From JAVXNW01 sp036645575 (GTDB lineage Bacteria > Bacillota > Clostridia > Christensenellales > Aristaeellaceae): a stretch of 64,000 bases of DNA. Location of the stretch: contig JAVXNW010000001.1 of the NCBI GenBank assembly GCA_036645575.1, positions 1 through 64,000 of the forward strand, given 5' to 3'. This document shows positions 49,723 through 58,344 of this stretch, in pieces; the stretch's first letter is position 1, and every line of letters begins with the position of its first letter. Made by a program: the position numbers and the translations under genes. A model generated the notes under the pieces. It was given only the letters and a program-made list of their open reading frames with translations, ran no database searches and was not told where the DNA came from.

Positions 49723-50619
49723 ATGGAATCATTTATCTGCAACCAATGTCCGCGTCGCTGCGGCGCGCTGCGCGGGCAAGAGTCGCCCGGCGCGGGCGCG
49801 GGCGCGTGCCGAATGGGCGCGCGGGCTTCTGTCGCCCGCATGGCGCTGCACTTTGACGAGGAACCCTGCATCAGCGGAAAAGAAGGATCGGGCGCGGTGT
49901 TTTTCTCGGGCTGCGCGCTTCGGTGCGTATTTTGCCAAAATGAGGCCATCAGCCACGGCTGCTTTGGCGCGGAAATCTCGGACGAGCAGCTGCGCGCGGG
50001 GTTTGAAAGGTTGATCGGGGACGGCGCAAACAACATCAATCTGGTCAACCCGACCCACTTTGGCCATGTCCTTGGGCGGGTGCTGGGCGATTTGCCGGTG
50101 CCTGTCATCTGGAATAGCGGCGGGTATGAGCTGCCCGAAACGCTGAAGGGCTTTGAGGGGAAGGTGGACGTCTACCTGCCCGACCTTAAGTACATCGATC
50201 CGATCAGCGCCCGGCGCTATTCCGGCGCGCCGGACTACTTTGCGTTTGCCGCGCCGGCGCTCAAGGAGATGCTTCGGCAAGTGGGCGGCGTCGAGCTGGA
50301 TGAGCGCGGCATCATAAAGCGCGGGCTGATCGTTCGGCATTTGATCCTGCCGGGTCGCGCGCGCGAGTCCATGCGGGTGCTCGACTGGATCGCGGAAAAC
50401 CTGCCCGGCGCATGGGTCAGCCTGATGGCGCAGTACATGCCCTTTGCGCAGGCGGAAAAATACCCCGAGATCAACCGGCGAATCACGCAGGAGGAATACG
50501 ATCTGGTGGCGGATCACTTGCTCGAGCTAGGACTTGAAGACGGCTATGTGCAGGAATTGGGCGCTTCGGACGAAAAATACCTCCCGGCGTTCGACCTGAC
50601 CGGCGTCACGACGCCCTGA
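49723..50619 (+). CDS. Radical SAM protein, PflA-like (putative pyruvate formate-lyase activating enzyme family)
   Basis: A 298-residue radical SAM enzyme. An N-terminal cysteine set (CNQCPRRCGALRG and GACRMG) precedes the core. The SAM cluster motif CALRCVFCQN is near residues 65-74, and NINLVNPTHFGH and YLPDLKYID are further family words. It belongs to the group annotated as uncharacterised PflA homologues, with an extra N-terminal cluster region. Its partner glycyl-radical enzyme, if any, is not in the window. The start lies 2 bases after proA, although no metabolic link to proline is known. Confidence 0.87.
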   Translation: MESFICNQCPRRCGALRGQESPGAGAGACRMGARASVARMALHFDEEPCISGKEGSGAVFFSGCALRCVFCQNEAISHGCFGAEISDEQLRAGFERLIGDGANNINLVNPTHFGHVLGRVLGDLPVPVIWNSGGYELPETLKGFEGKVDVYLPDLKYIDPISARRYSGAPDYFAFAAPALKEMLRQVGGVELDERGIIKRGLIVRHLILPGRARESMRVLDWIAENLPGAWVSLMAQYMPFAQAEKYPEINRRITQEEYDLVADHLLELGLEDGYVQELGASDEKYLPAFDLTGVTTP

Positions 50620-50656
50620 AGCAGGGCAATGCCTCAAGCGTCGATAAAAAGACTCT

Positions 50657-50747
50657 GGTTTGTTATAAGATCCTCAATTCGACAAATTAGACGCTAAATA
50701 GAGACTTCAGTCTCGTATTGCGTCTAATTTTTCGTAAATAACAGACC
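50657..50747. terminator. Large AT-rich nested inverted repeat, probable bidirectional terminator
   Basis: Three nested stems occur. GGTTTGTTAT (50657-50666) pairs with ATAACAGACC (50738-50747) with one mismatch. AAATTAGACGC (50684-50694) pairs perfectly with GCGTCTAATTT (50720-50730). GAGAC and GTCTC pair near 50701-50714. T-rich sequence follows the middle stem (TTTTTCG). It lies between convergent genes and is much more AT-rich than its surroundings. TTCGACA, a perfect Spo0A box word, is at 50679-50685. Confidence 0.6.
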
Positions 50748-50816
50748 TTGGCCGGTTGTTTTTCACGAAAACCGGTCATAATTAAGAATGTGGTCGGTTG
50801 TTGACCGAGGCGCGGT

Positions 50817-50874
50817 GCCGGGCGGGATCAATGCGCCGCGCGGAACCCAAAGCGCCGGGCGGGATCAATGCGCC
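50817..50874. repeat. 22-bp direct repeat in the intergenic region
   Basis: GCCGGGCGGGATCAATGCGC followed by CG occurs at 50817-50838 and again at 50853-50874, starts 36 bases apart. The whole gap 50620-50907 has no gene; it also has a CCGGTT/AACCGG hairpin near 50753-50777. Confidence 0.7.
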
Positions 50875-50907
50875 GGGCGCAGTCACGCCGATGCGCGGGG
50901 CGAGCGA

Positions 50908-51891
50908 TCAGGGCGCGTCCGCCTCGAGCAGGTAGTCGATCATGAGGCCATAGGCGGTGCGTCCCGATTGGCCGTTCAGGCGAAGGAAGGCGTCTAAGAC
51001 GCCCGCGCGCAGGCCGGTTGCGGCGCGCTGGAAGCGAATGAGGCGGTCAAAGTCAGAAAGGACGCGTTGACTGAGCGCGCTTGTTCGCTCGGCGTAAGCA
51101 GCGGGGTCCACGTCTTTGAGCGCGTCCATCGCGTAGTAAAGGGCAAACATCGCGCCGGCATACCGGAGCGGTTGCTTGCCCAATTGCAGCGCGCGGTAGG
51201 CGATCAGGTTGGCCTCGGCCTCCGAACCGTACCCCAATTGGTGCGCGCCCTCGTGCGCCGCGACGAAGGGGAGCAGCACGCGCGCCAGATCCCCTCGCAC
51301 GATCGCCTCGCCGGTCAGCGGAAAGCACACGCCCGCCAGGCCCAATTTCCCGAGCAATTCGGGATAGCGCGCCGCCTTGACGACGGGCGCGCGCCCGGTG
51401 AGCGCCGCCATCGCATCCTGCGCGGCGTCGATCAATTGGTCGCTGGTGAGCGCTGAATCGTCCATGGAGCCGGAAAGCGACTCGGCCTGCGCCATGAGAT
51501 GGTCGCACAGGTCGTAAAGCGCGCGCGGCAGGCGGCTGGGAAGCGGGGCGGGGAGCGTCTTTGTGCGCGCAATGGGCGACCACAAAAGCGTGATGGCCAG
51601 CATGCCCACGCACAGGGCGCATAGGGCCTGCCCGATGAGCCTTCGCGCGGGCAGCCAAGACCTGTCGCGCAGGCACAGAAAGCCCGCGCGAAGGGGCAAG
51701 AGGAGGACAAGCGCGCCGAGCGCAAGGTAGATCACTTCGCCCACCGGCACGTTCGTATGCGCGGTGAGTTTGCCCATGAAGGCCTGATAGGGAAGCGCGA
51801 CGCGCTGAGACAGCATTCTCTGGGGCAGCAGGGTGCACAAAAGGGCCAGCGCCGCCGGCACGATGCAGGCGATCCACGTTCTCTTTTTCAT
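50908..51891 (-). CDS. DUF3810-like membrane protein with HExxH-type metal motif
   Basis: A 327-residue protein with about three N-terminal membrane segments (within residues 5-110) and a C-terminal extramembrane domain. That domain carries AAHEGAHQLGYGSEAEANLIAYRA. The HEGAH plus downstream EAEAN resembles the gluzincin-type HExxH...E arrangement seen in DUF3810 proteins, suggesting an uncharacterised membrane metallopeptidase. Its substrate is unknown. The ATG at 51891 has GGGAGG upstream; a TTG two codons earlier is less likely. It is divergent from pgi. Confidence 0.82.
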   Translation of the reverse strand: MKKRTWIACIVPAALALLCTLLPQRMLSQRVALPYQAFMGKLTAHTNVPVGEVIYLALGALVLLLPLRAGFLCLRDRSWLPARRLIGQALCALCVGMLAITLLWSPIARTKTLPAPLPSRLPRALYDLCDHLMAQAESLSGSMDDSALTSDQLIDAAQDAMAALTGRAPVVKAARYPELLGKLGLAGVCFPLTGEAIVRGDLARVLLPFVAAHEGAHQLGYGSEAEANLIAYRALQLGKQPLRYAGAMFALYYAMDALKDVDPAAYAERTSALSQRVLSDFDRLIRFQRAATGLRAGVLDAFLRLNGQSGRTAYGLMIDYLLEADAP

Positions 51892-52026
51892 CGGCAACGC
51901 CTCCCTTTCAGCCTATGATGGGCTTCGCTTTATTATCTCAAATGCAAAACTCAATTGCAAATGTATTTTATGGTATCGATTTAACATTGAATGGGTATAA
52001 TAGAAGCCTATTGGAGGAGGGATAAC

Positions 52027-53436
52027 ATGAGTCAACCGATCAAACTTGACGTGAATAACATGATGGCTGATATCATTGGCGCGCGTGGCATTTCGCGTGT
52101 TTCGCTAGAAGAGATGGACCACAACCTGCAGAAAGCCCATCAGGCGGTCGAGGCGAAGCGCGGAAAGGGCATGCAGGGCTGGATGGATCTAGCGTACAAC
52201 CAAGATGAAATCGTCTCGCAGCTCACCCAGACAGCGGCGCGTGTGCGCGAGCAATTCGATGCCTTTGTCGTTCTGGGCATTGGCGGAAGCGCGCTTGGCC
52301 CGGCCGCAGTCCATCAGGCGCTTTGCCATTTGCATTACAACGAGCTGCCCAAGGAGAAGCGTGGCGGCCCGAAACTGTACATCGAAGACAACATCGATCC
52401 CGAGCGCATGGCGGCGCTTTTGGACGTGATCGACCTGAAGACCACCTGCTTTAACGTGATCACCAAATCGGGCGGCACGGCGGAGACGATGAGCCAATAC
52501 CTGATCGTGCTGGACGCGCTCAAGGCGGCGGTCGGCGACGACTACAAGCGCCACATCATCACGACCACGTCTGAAACCAAGGGCTTCCTGATCCAAATCG
52601 CGCAGCGCGAGGGCTACGAGACCTTCTACATCCCGGACGGCGTGGGCGGCAGGTTCTCGGAATTGTGCCCGGTCGGCCTTCTGGCGGCGGCGGTATGCGG
52701 AATCGACATTGCGGAAATGCTTGCGGGCGCGCGCGAAATGGACGAGCGCTGCAAGACGGCCGACACGGCGAAGAACCCGGCGCTTCTCGAGGCGGGGCTC
52801 ATGTTCCTGTCGATGAAGTGGGGCGCGAACATCTCGGTCATGATGCCCTACGCCGATTCGCTCAAGTTGATGAGCGACTGGTATGCGCAGCTTTGGGCGG
52901 AGAGCCTGGGCAAGAACGTGACGCTCACCGGCGAGCGCGTGAACGTCGGTCAGACCCCCGTCAAGACGCTGGGCGTGACCGATCAGCACTCGCAATTGCA
53001 GCTGTACACCGAAGGCCCGTATGACAAGGTGCTGACATTCCTCAAGGTGGAGCACTTCCGCGCCGAAACCAAGATCCCGCATGGCATCGACGACATCGAC
53101 ACCATTGCGTTCTTGGGCGGCAAGACCCACAACCAGCTGATCGAGGCGGAGCGCCGCGGCACCGAGTACGCGCTGTATCGCTCGGGGCGGATGAGCCAGA
53201 CGATCACGCTGGATGAAGTCAACGCCAATACGGTCGGGCAGCTGCTCTACTTCTTTGAATTGGTGACCGCCTATACCGGCGCGCTGCTGGGCATTGACAC
53301 GTTCAACCAGCCCGGCGTCGAGGAGAGCAAGGTCGCGGCGTATGCGGTGATGGGCTTTGAAAGCGAAAAGCACAACCTCAAGCGCGAAGAGATGAAGACC
53401 AAGCCCGCGCCCAAGGATCGATATATTCTGGGGTGA
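52027..53436 (+). CDS. pgi: Glucose-6-phosphate isomerase
   Basis: A 469-residue phosphoglucose isomerase, interconverting glucose-6-phosphate and fructose-6-phosphate. VVLGIGGSALGPAAVHQAL, NVITKSGGTAETMSQYL, GVGGRFSELCPVGLLAA and a C-terminal IDTFNQPGVEESK are the classic motifs. The ATG at 52027 follows GGAGGAGGG; a TATAAT at 51996-52001 is its likely -10 box. A good terminator follows at 53456, so pgi is monocistronic, though it lies next to glucokinase and HPr kinase genes. Confidence 0.96.
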   Translation: MSQPIKLDVNNMMADIIGARGISRVSLEEMDHNLQKAHQAVEAKRGKGMQGWMDLAYNQDEIVSQLTQTAARVREQFDAFVVLGIGGSALGPAAVHQALCHLHYNELPKEKRGGPKLYIEDNIDPERMAALLDVIDLKTTCFNVITKSGGTAETMSQYLIVLDALKAAVGDDYKRHIITTTSETKGFLIQIAQREGYETFYIPDGVGGRFSELCPVGLLAAAVCGIDIAEMLAGAREMDERCKTADTAKNPALLEAGLMFLSMKWGANISVMMPYADSLKLMSDWYAQLWAESLGKNVTLTGERVNVGQTPVKTLGVTDQHSQLQLYTEGPYDKVLTFLKVEHFRAETKIPHGIDDIDTIAFLGGKTHNQLIEAERRGTEYALYRSGRMSQTITLDEVNANTVGQLLYFFELVTAYTGALLGIDTFNQPGVEESKVAAYAVMGFESEKHNLKREEMKTKPAPKDRYILG

Positions 53437-53455
53437 TTTGCCATTGGACCCCAAA

Positions 53456-53492
53456 GCCTCTCTGCCCATGCGGCGGGGAGGCCCTTGTTTTT
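53456..53492 (+). terminator. Intrinsic terminator of pgi
   Basis: GCCTCTCTGCC (53456-53466) pairs with GGCGGGGAGGC (53472-53482), two G-U pairs, over a 5-base loop, and is followed by CCTTGTTTTT. Confidence 0.85.
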
Positions 53493-53601
53493 GGCATAAT
53501 TTTATTGGACGAGAATCCAGGCAAGCGACTTGCCCTTGCGTCTAAGCGATTGTTGAGGTATAATTGACGCATCGTGATTATGGGATAATGAGGGATGACG
53601 C

Positions 53602-54432
53602 ATGGCCATTCGAATGATCGTGGCGGACATGGACGGGACGCTTTTGAATTGTGAAAAGCAGATTTCCGCGCGCACGCAGCAGGCGGTGCGCGCGGCGATT
53701 GCGCGGGGCGCGCTGTTTGTGCTGAGTTCCGGGCGCATGCCCGAAGCGATGCTGGGCTACGCGCAGCAGTTGTCGGTCAATGCGCCGATGATCTGCTTTA
53801 ACGGCGCGATGACCTACGACTGCGCGCGGCGAAAGGTATGCGGGCAGTTCGCGCTTTCGCGGGACGACGCCCGCGCGATCTGCCGCGTCGCGGAGCAGAT
53901 GGGGAAATACGTCCAAGGGTTTTGGGAAGGCACCTACTATTACGAGGCATATACCGACAAGAGCCGCCTGTACGCGGAAAAATGCGCGGTCACCGGCCGT
54001 GCGGCGGGGAAAAAACTGTCTGAATTTATCCCGGGCGACGTGTTCAAGGTGCTGCTGATCGTCGAAGCGGGCGAGATGCCGGGCGTTGTGCGCGCGCTGC
54101 GAAGCGAATTGGGCGAGCGGGTGACATTTGCCCCGTCGAGCGACACGTTTCTGGAGTGCGTGGCCAAGGGGGTCAACAAGGGGGCGGCATTGCGCGCGCT
54201 GGGCGCGATGCTGGGCGTCGCCCCGTCGGAAATGCTCGCCTTTGGCGACGAGGCAAACGACCTGCCGATGCTCGAGCAAGCGGGGTACGGCTATGCGATG
54301 GCCAACGCCAGCGAAGCGATTCGCCGAAGCGTGCGCTATGTGGCGCCGGCCAACACCGAGGACGGCGTGGCGCAGGTGATCGAGCGCTACATCGAAAGTG
54401 GAGAGATCACACCGAAGGAGGTGCGCAATTGA
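53602..54432 (+). CDS. Cof-type HAD-superfamily phosphatase
   Basis: A 276-residue HAD hydrolase of the Cof/YwpJ type. The nucleophile motif is DMDGTLLN at residues 9-16, motif II SSGR near 42-45, and motifs III/IV include VAKGVNKGAAL and LAFGDEANDLPML. A C2B cap lies in the middle. Such enzymes dephosphorylate sugar phosphates or cofactors with broad specificity. A TATAAT at 53559-53564 precedes the gene. Its stop overlaps the hprK TTG start (TTGA), placing it first in the HAD-hprK-glk operon, perhaps to limit sugar-phosphate accumulation (inference). Confidence 0.9.
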   Translation: MAIRMIVADMDGTLLNCEKQISARTQQAVRAAIARGALFVLSSGRMPEAMLGYAQQLSVNAPMICFNGAMTYDCARRKVCGQFALSRDDARAICRVAEQMGKYVQGFWEGTYYYEAYTDKSRLYAEKCAVTGRAAGKKLSEFIPGDVFKVLLIVEAGEMPGVVRALRSELGERVTFAPSSDTFLECVAKGVNKGAALRALGAMLGVAPSEMLAFGDEANDLPMLEQAGYGYAMANASEAIRRSVRYVAPANTEDGVAQVIERYIESGEITPKEVRN

Positions 54433-55370
54433 TTCGTGAAGCGGATTTTGTCAAGGCGCTTGACCTTGACGTGCAACTGCCGGGCGCGACGGGCGAGATC
54501 AACCTGGAATCGAGCGACATCAACCGCCCGGGGCTTCCGCTGTCCGGCTATTGGGAGCACTTTGCCTACCTGCGCCCGCAGGTGATCGGGACGGTCGAGA
54601 TGGGCTACATGAGTTCGCTGTCGCCCGAAGTGCTGGAGGAGCGACTGGCGAAGTTCTTTGGCTATCCCATCCCGTGCGTCATCGTGTGCCACGGCATGGA
54701 ATGCCTGCATGAGATGGTCAACGCGGCCAAGGCCAACGGCGTGCCGGTCTATTCGACCCGCGAGGAGACCACGGTGCTCGTGGTGAAGCTGATTAACTAC
54801 CTAAACAACCAGCTGGCGCCGCGCATCACCCAGCATGGCGTGCTGATCGACGTGTTTGGAAGCGGCGTGCTGATCACGGGCGAGAGCGGCGTGGGCAAGA
54901 GCGAGACCGCGCTCGAGCTCATCAAGCGCGGGCATCGCTTGGTGGCGGACGACGTCGTTGAGATCAGGCGGGTGTCCAACGACCGCTTGGTCGGCGAGGC
55001 GCCGGACATGATCAAGTACTTTATGGAGATTCGCGGCGTGGGCATCATCGACATCTCGACGATGTTTGGAATCGGCGCGGTCATTCGCTCCAAGTCCATC
55101 GACATGGTGGTGCATTTTGAATTGTGGAAGGGCAATGTCGAGTACGACCGGCTGGGGCTTGATGAAAATTACGAGGACATTCTGGGCGTGCAGGTGCCCA
55201 AGCTGGTCATTCCAATCAGGCCGGGGCGCAATCTGGCGGTCGTCTTGGAGGTGGCCACCCGCAACCAGCGCCTCAAGCAAAACGGCTTTAACGCGGCCAA
55301 GAAGCTGGACGACCGGTTGCGCGAGCAGGCGCTTCGGATGATGGGCGAGGAGAGGGGCGACGAGATGTGA
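54429..55370 (+). CDS. hprK: HPr kinase/phosphorylase HprK
   Basis: A 313-residue HPr(Ser) kinase/phosphorylase, the sensor of carbon catabolite control in Firmicutes. The Walker A motif GESGVGKSET is at residues 151-160, followed by LVADDVVEIRR and the HprK signature region around YFMEIRGVGIIDISTMFG. The N-terminal domain (1-130) is the usual MurF-like fold. The start is a TTG at 54429 overlapping the HAD gene stop, with AAGGAGG 7 bases upstream; no ATG start fits. The stop overlaps the glucokinase GTG. Its substrate HPr is not encoded in the window. Confidence 0.95.
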   Translation: MIREADFVKALDLDVQLPGATGEINLESSDINRPGLPLSGYWEHFAYLRPQVIGTVEMGYMSSLSPEVLEERLAKFFGYPIPCVIVCHGMECLHEMVNAAKANGVPVYSTREETTVLVVKLINYLNNQLAPRITQHGVLIDVFGSGVLITGESGVGKSETALELIKRGHRLVADDVVEIRRVSNDRLVGEAPDMIKYFMEIRGVGIIDISTMFGIGAVIRSKSIDMVVHFELWKGNVEYDRLGLDENYEDILGVQVPKLVIPIRPGRNLAVVLEVATRNQRLKQNGFNAAKKLDDRLREQALRMMGEERGDEM

Positions 55371-56311
55371 GGCGGATCGGCATTGACCTGGGCGGCACGG
55401 GGATCAAGGTGGGATGCGTAAGCCAGCAGGGCGAGATCCTGAGCAAGGTGTCCTGCCCGACGCTGGCCGAGCGCCCCTACGAGCAGGTGATCGACGACAT
55501 GGCGAACCTAGCGCGCGCGGCAGCGGCGCAGGCGAACGTGGATTTTGCGGACATCGCCTCGGTGGGCGTGGGCATTCCGGGCGTGGAGGACGTGCGCACA
55601 GGCCTGGTTCCGTTCTGCAACAACCTGGGCTGGCGCGACGTGCCGCTTCGGGCGGCGCTCAAGGAGCGGCTGGGCAAGCAAGTCTATGTCGCCAACGACG
55701 CGACGGTCGCGGCGCTGGCCGAGCACGTCGCGGGCGCGGGCAAGGGCTACGACAACCTCGTGCTGATCACGCTGGGCACGGGCGTTGGCGGCGGCGTGAT
55801 CCTAAACGGCGAGCCGTTTGTCGGCGCGCACGGCGTCGCCTCCGAGGTCGGCCACATGACCATTCAGATGGACGGCGTCCTGTGCAACTGCGGAAACCGC
55901 GGCTGCTGGGAGCGCTATGCCAGCGCGACCGCGTTGATTCGCGAAGGGCGCGAGGCGATTAAAAGCGCGCAGGGCAGCATGATCGTCCGGGCGGTCGATG
56001 GCGATCCCGACAAGATCACCGCCAAGACCGTGATCGATTGCGCCAAGGCGGGCGACCCCGTGGCGGTCAGGCTGTTTGAGGAGTATGCCTATCACGTGGG
56101 GCTGGGCTTGGCCAATTTGGTCAGCGCCTACGACCCCGATATCTTCCTGCTGGGCGGCGGCGTGTCCGCGGCGGGCGATTTTTTGCTGGACGAGGTGCGC
56201 AAGACGCTCAAAAAGCGGGTGTTTTATCAGGACATGCCCTATGCCAAGGTGGAACTTGCGATTCTGGGCAACGACGCGGGCATCATCGGCGCGGCCATGC
56301 TGCGCGGGTGA
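55367..56311 (+). CDS. glk: ROK-family glucokinase
   Basis: A 314-residue ROK kinase. The phosphate-binding motif GIDLGGTGIKVGCV is at the N-terminus. VANDATVAALAEH supplies the catalytic Asp, then ITLGTGVGGGVI and the zinc-binding CNCGNRGCWERYAS. It phosphorylates glucose, and other hexoses are possible. The start is a GTG at 55367 overlapping the hprK stop (GTGA). Its pairing with hprK and proximity to pgi connect glucose entry, glycolysis and catabolite control. Confidence 0.92.
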   Translation: MRRIGIDLGGTGIKVGCVSQQGEILSKVSCPTLAERPYEQVIDDMANLARAAAAQANVDFADIASVGVGIPGVEDVRTGLVPFCNNLGWRDVPLRAALKERLGKQVYVANDATVAALAEHVAGAGKGYDNLVLITLGTGVGGGVILNGEPFVGAHGVASEVGHMTIQMDGVLCNCGNRGCWERYASATALIREGREAIKSAQGSMIVRAVDGDPDKITAKTVIDCAKAGDPVAVRLFEEYAYHVGLGLANLVSAYDPDIFLLGGGVSAAGDFLLDEVRKTLKKRVFYQDMPYAKVELAILGNDAGIIGAAMLRG

Positions 56312-56413
56312 GATGCGCAAGAAGGCGCGAAAACGCGCGGCGGCGCGGCGATATTGCACGGATGAGGGCGGAAAAAATGACGCAACGCGCGCGGGCGCGA
56401 CGAGGAGGTTTGT

Positions 56414-58165
56414 ATGAAAAAGATATTGGGGCTGTCCCTTGCGGCGATGCTGGCGGTGATGCCAACGGCCGGCGCGCAGGAAATCGACTATCAGCAAAAG
56501 TCGCTGGAGGATTTAAAGCAGATCATCGCGGGGGCGGAGGACGCGATCGCCAAGAACTACACCGTGACATACGAAGACTCGGCTGCGCTGTGCGACTTGA
56601 CCAAGCGCTCGGTCGAGGATCTGCTCGCGGGCGGGCAGGTTAGCTGGGCCAAGTTCGACTGGATGTACGAGCGCAACCAGCAATTGCTGACCGTGACGAC
56701 CAACGTCTACTTGAAAAAGGACGGACAGACGGGGCAATACCCGGTGACCGCGCTGTTTGACGACAGCGGAGATAACTACGAGCAGCTCTATTTGCAGGTG
56801 GGCGACAATGTGGTGATGGACAAGCGACTGCGCGACGCGGAGGCGACTGCCGCATTGGCGCCGGAGCTTACACCGGAACCGACGCCAGAGGTTACGCCGG
56901 AGCCGACGCCGGAGCTGACGCCCGAACCGACGGTCGAACCGACGGTCGAGCCGACGGTCGAGCCGACGCCGGAGGTTACGCCGGAGCCGACACCGGAACC
57001 GACGGTCGAGCCGATGCCGGAGATGATTGCGGAGGCGACAGAGGTTCCCGTGGCCAGCGTGGTGGCTTGGGATAACGAGCCCGTCACGGCGTCAGCGCTG
57101 CCGACGGTCGAGCTTACGCCGGAACCGACGCCGGAGCTTACGCCGGAACCGACGCCCGAACCGACGCCGGAACCGACGGCTGCGCCGACGCCGGAACCGA
57201 CGGTTGCGCCGACGGCTGTGCCGACGGCTGTGCCGACGGCTGCGCCTGACGACGACACCGTGGTGATTGCGACGCTCAAGACAAAGGGCGAAGCGGTGAC
57301 GCAGCTTCAAACCGCGCTCATCCATCTGCGGTATCTGGAAGGCACGGCGGACGGCATATTTGGCGAGAAGACGCGCGACGCGATCAAGGCATTTCAGGCC
57401 GATCGCGGCATGGAAATCACCGGTGTCGCGACGAAGCGCCTGTTTACGGCGATCTGCGACGCGGCAAGCGGCGACGCGCCCGCGCTTCTCGCGCCGGTTG
57501 CGCAGGATCTGTTGCTTGCGCAGGTGGGCAGCAAGGGCGACACGGTCAAGGACATTCAAAAGATGCTCGTCACGCTGGGCTTTTTAAACGAAAGCGCCGA
57601 CGGCTACTATGGCGACAACACCCAAGCGGCCGTTCGAAATTTTCAGGCGGCGCAGGAGGTTTCGCAGACCGGCAGCGTGACGCAGGGTCTCTTCAACAAG
57701 ATGAAACAATTGACGAGCAAGGGCGAGATCGCGGGCTACGAGACGTTTGTGACCGTGTTTAACGCGTCAGAGAGCGTCGCGAACCCGGACGCGGACGTGA
57801 CGCTGCCCATTGAGGAGATCCCATCGACAGGCGCGACGTTTACCTACGCGCTGGACACTTACGTGGACGTGACGATGGTGGTCAACGGCGGACGCGGCCT
57901 CGAGGGCGTGACGATCGAGGGCAAGCTGGACGGCTTTGCCGAGGCGGAAAATTCGGTGATGAACGCGTTTTCCGCAGCGCTGACCGGCTGCGGGAAGGTC
58001 AACGACCTGTCCGGCACCAAGGTATTTCTCGAGAAGATCGGCGCATACAAGGGCGCGCTGAGCGAGAGCGGCGTCGGCGCGATGACCGAGGACGGCGTTG
58101 CCTTTACGTGGAGTGGAAACGGCGAAACCGTGAAGCTCGAGATCGCGCTGGAGAAATACGAGTAA
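56414..58165 (+). CDS. Secreted protein with Thr-Pro-Glu repeat linker and two peptidoglycan-binding modules
   Basis: A 583-residue exported protein. A signal peptide (about 1-21) is followed by an N-terminal domain of about 120 residues without a recognised family. Then come two blocks of TPEPTPE/TVEP-type repeats (about 150-205 and 232-277) and two PG_binding_1 modules (about 285-345 and 365-425, each with LQTALIHLRYL- or IQKMLVTLGFL-like cores). A C-terminal beta-rich domain of about 130 residues ends it. It is probably a cell-wall-attached protein. No catalytic motif is seen. GAGGAGG precedes the ATG. It follows glucokinase by 102 bases. Confidence 0.85.
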   Translation: MKKILGLSLAAMLAVMPTAGAQEIDYQQKSLEDLKQIIAGAEDAIAKNYTVTYEDSAALCDLTKRSVEDLLAGGQVSWAKFDWMYERNQQLLTVTTNVYLKKDGQTGQYPVTALFDDSGDNYEQLYLQVGDNVVMDKRLRDAEATAALAPELTPEPTPEVTPEPTPELTPEPTVEPTVEPTVEPTPEVTPEPTPEPTVEPMPEMIAEATEVPVASVVAWDNEPVTASALPTVELTPEPTPELTPEPTPEPTPEPTAAPTPEPTVAPTAVPTAVPTAAPDDDTVVIATLKTKGEAVTQLQTALIHLRYLEGTADGIFGEKTRDAIKAFQADRGMEITGVATKRLFTAICDAASGDAPALLAPVAQDLLLAQVGSKGDTVKDIQKMLVTLGFLNESADGYYGDNTQAAVRNFQAAQEVSQTGSVTQGLFNKMKQLTSKGEIAGYETFVTVFNASESVANPDADVTLPIEEIPSTGATFTYALDTYVDVTMVVNGGRGLEGVTIEGKLDGFAEAENSVMNAFSAALTGCGKVNDLSGTKVFLEKIGAYKGALSESGVGAMTEDGVAFTWSGNGETVKLEIALEKYE

Positions 58166-58193
58166 ACAGACTTTGGTTTGAATAAGGCACATA

Positions 58194-58237
58194 CGGCGGG
58201 GCGATAAACGGAACATGGTCTGTTTATCGCCCCGCCG
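58194..58237. terminator. Strong hairpin after the peptidoglycan-binding protein gene
   Basis: A perfect 16-bp stem, CGGCGGGGCGATAAAC (58194-58209) with GTTTATCGCCCCGCCG (58222-58237), has a 12-base loop and lies 29 bases after the stop. There is no T-run, so it may stop polymerase only partly or act as a transcript end. Confidence 0.6.
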
Positions 58238-58283
58238 CATGGATGAGGCAGTTATTCCAAGCGCGATTGCGCGCAAAATCGCC

Positions 58284-58312
58284 TTGACAGCGGGCGGGCG
58301 CGGCTCTATAAT
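58284..58312 (+). promoter_or_regulatory. Consensus promoter of the TraX-family gene
   Basis: TTGACA (58284-58289) and TATAAT (58307-58312), both perfect, have a 17-base spacer. Confidence 0.88.
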
Positions 58313-58344
58313 CAAAAAAGAATTTTCGGAAGGGGGGTGTGACC

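Noticed and set aside
50677..50690. Spo0A box TTCGACA in the gap after the radical SAM gene as a regulatory site
   Set aside because: It lies between convergent genes with no promoter nearby, and a 7-base match is expected by chance in a window of this size.
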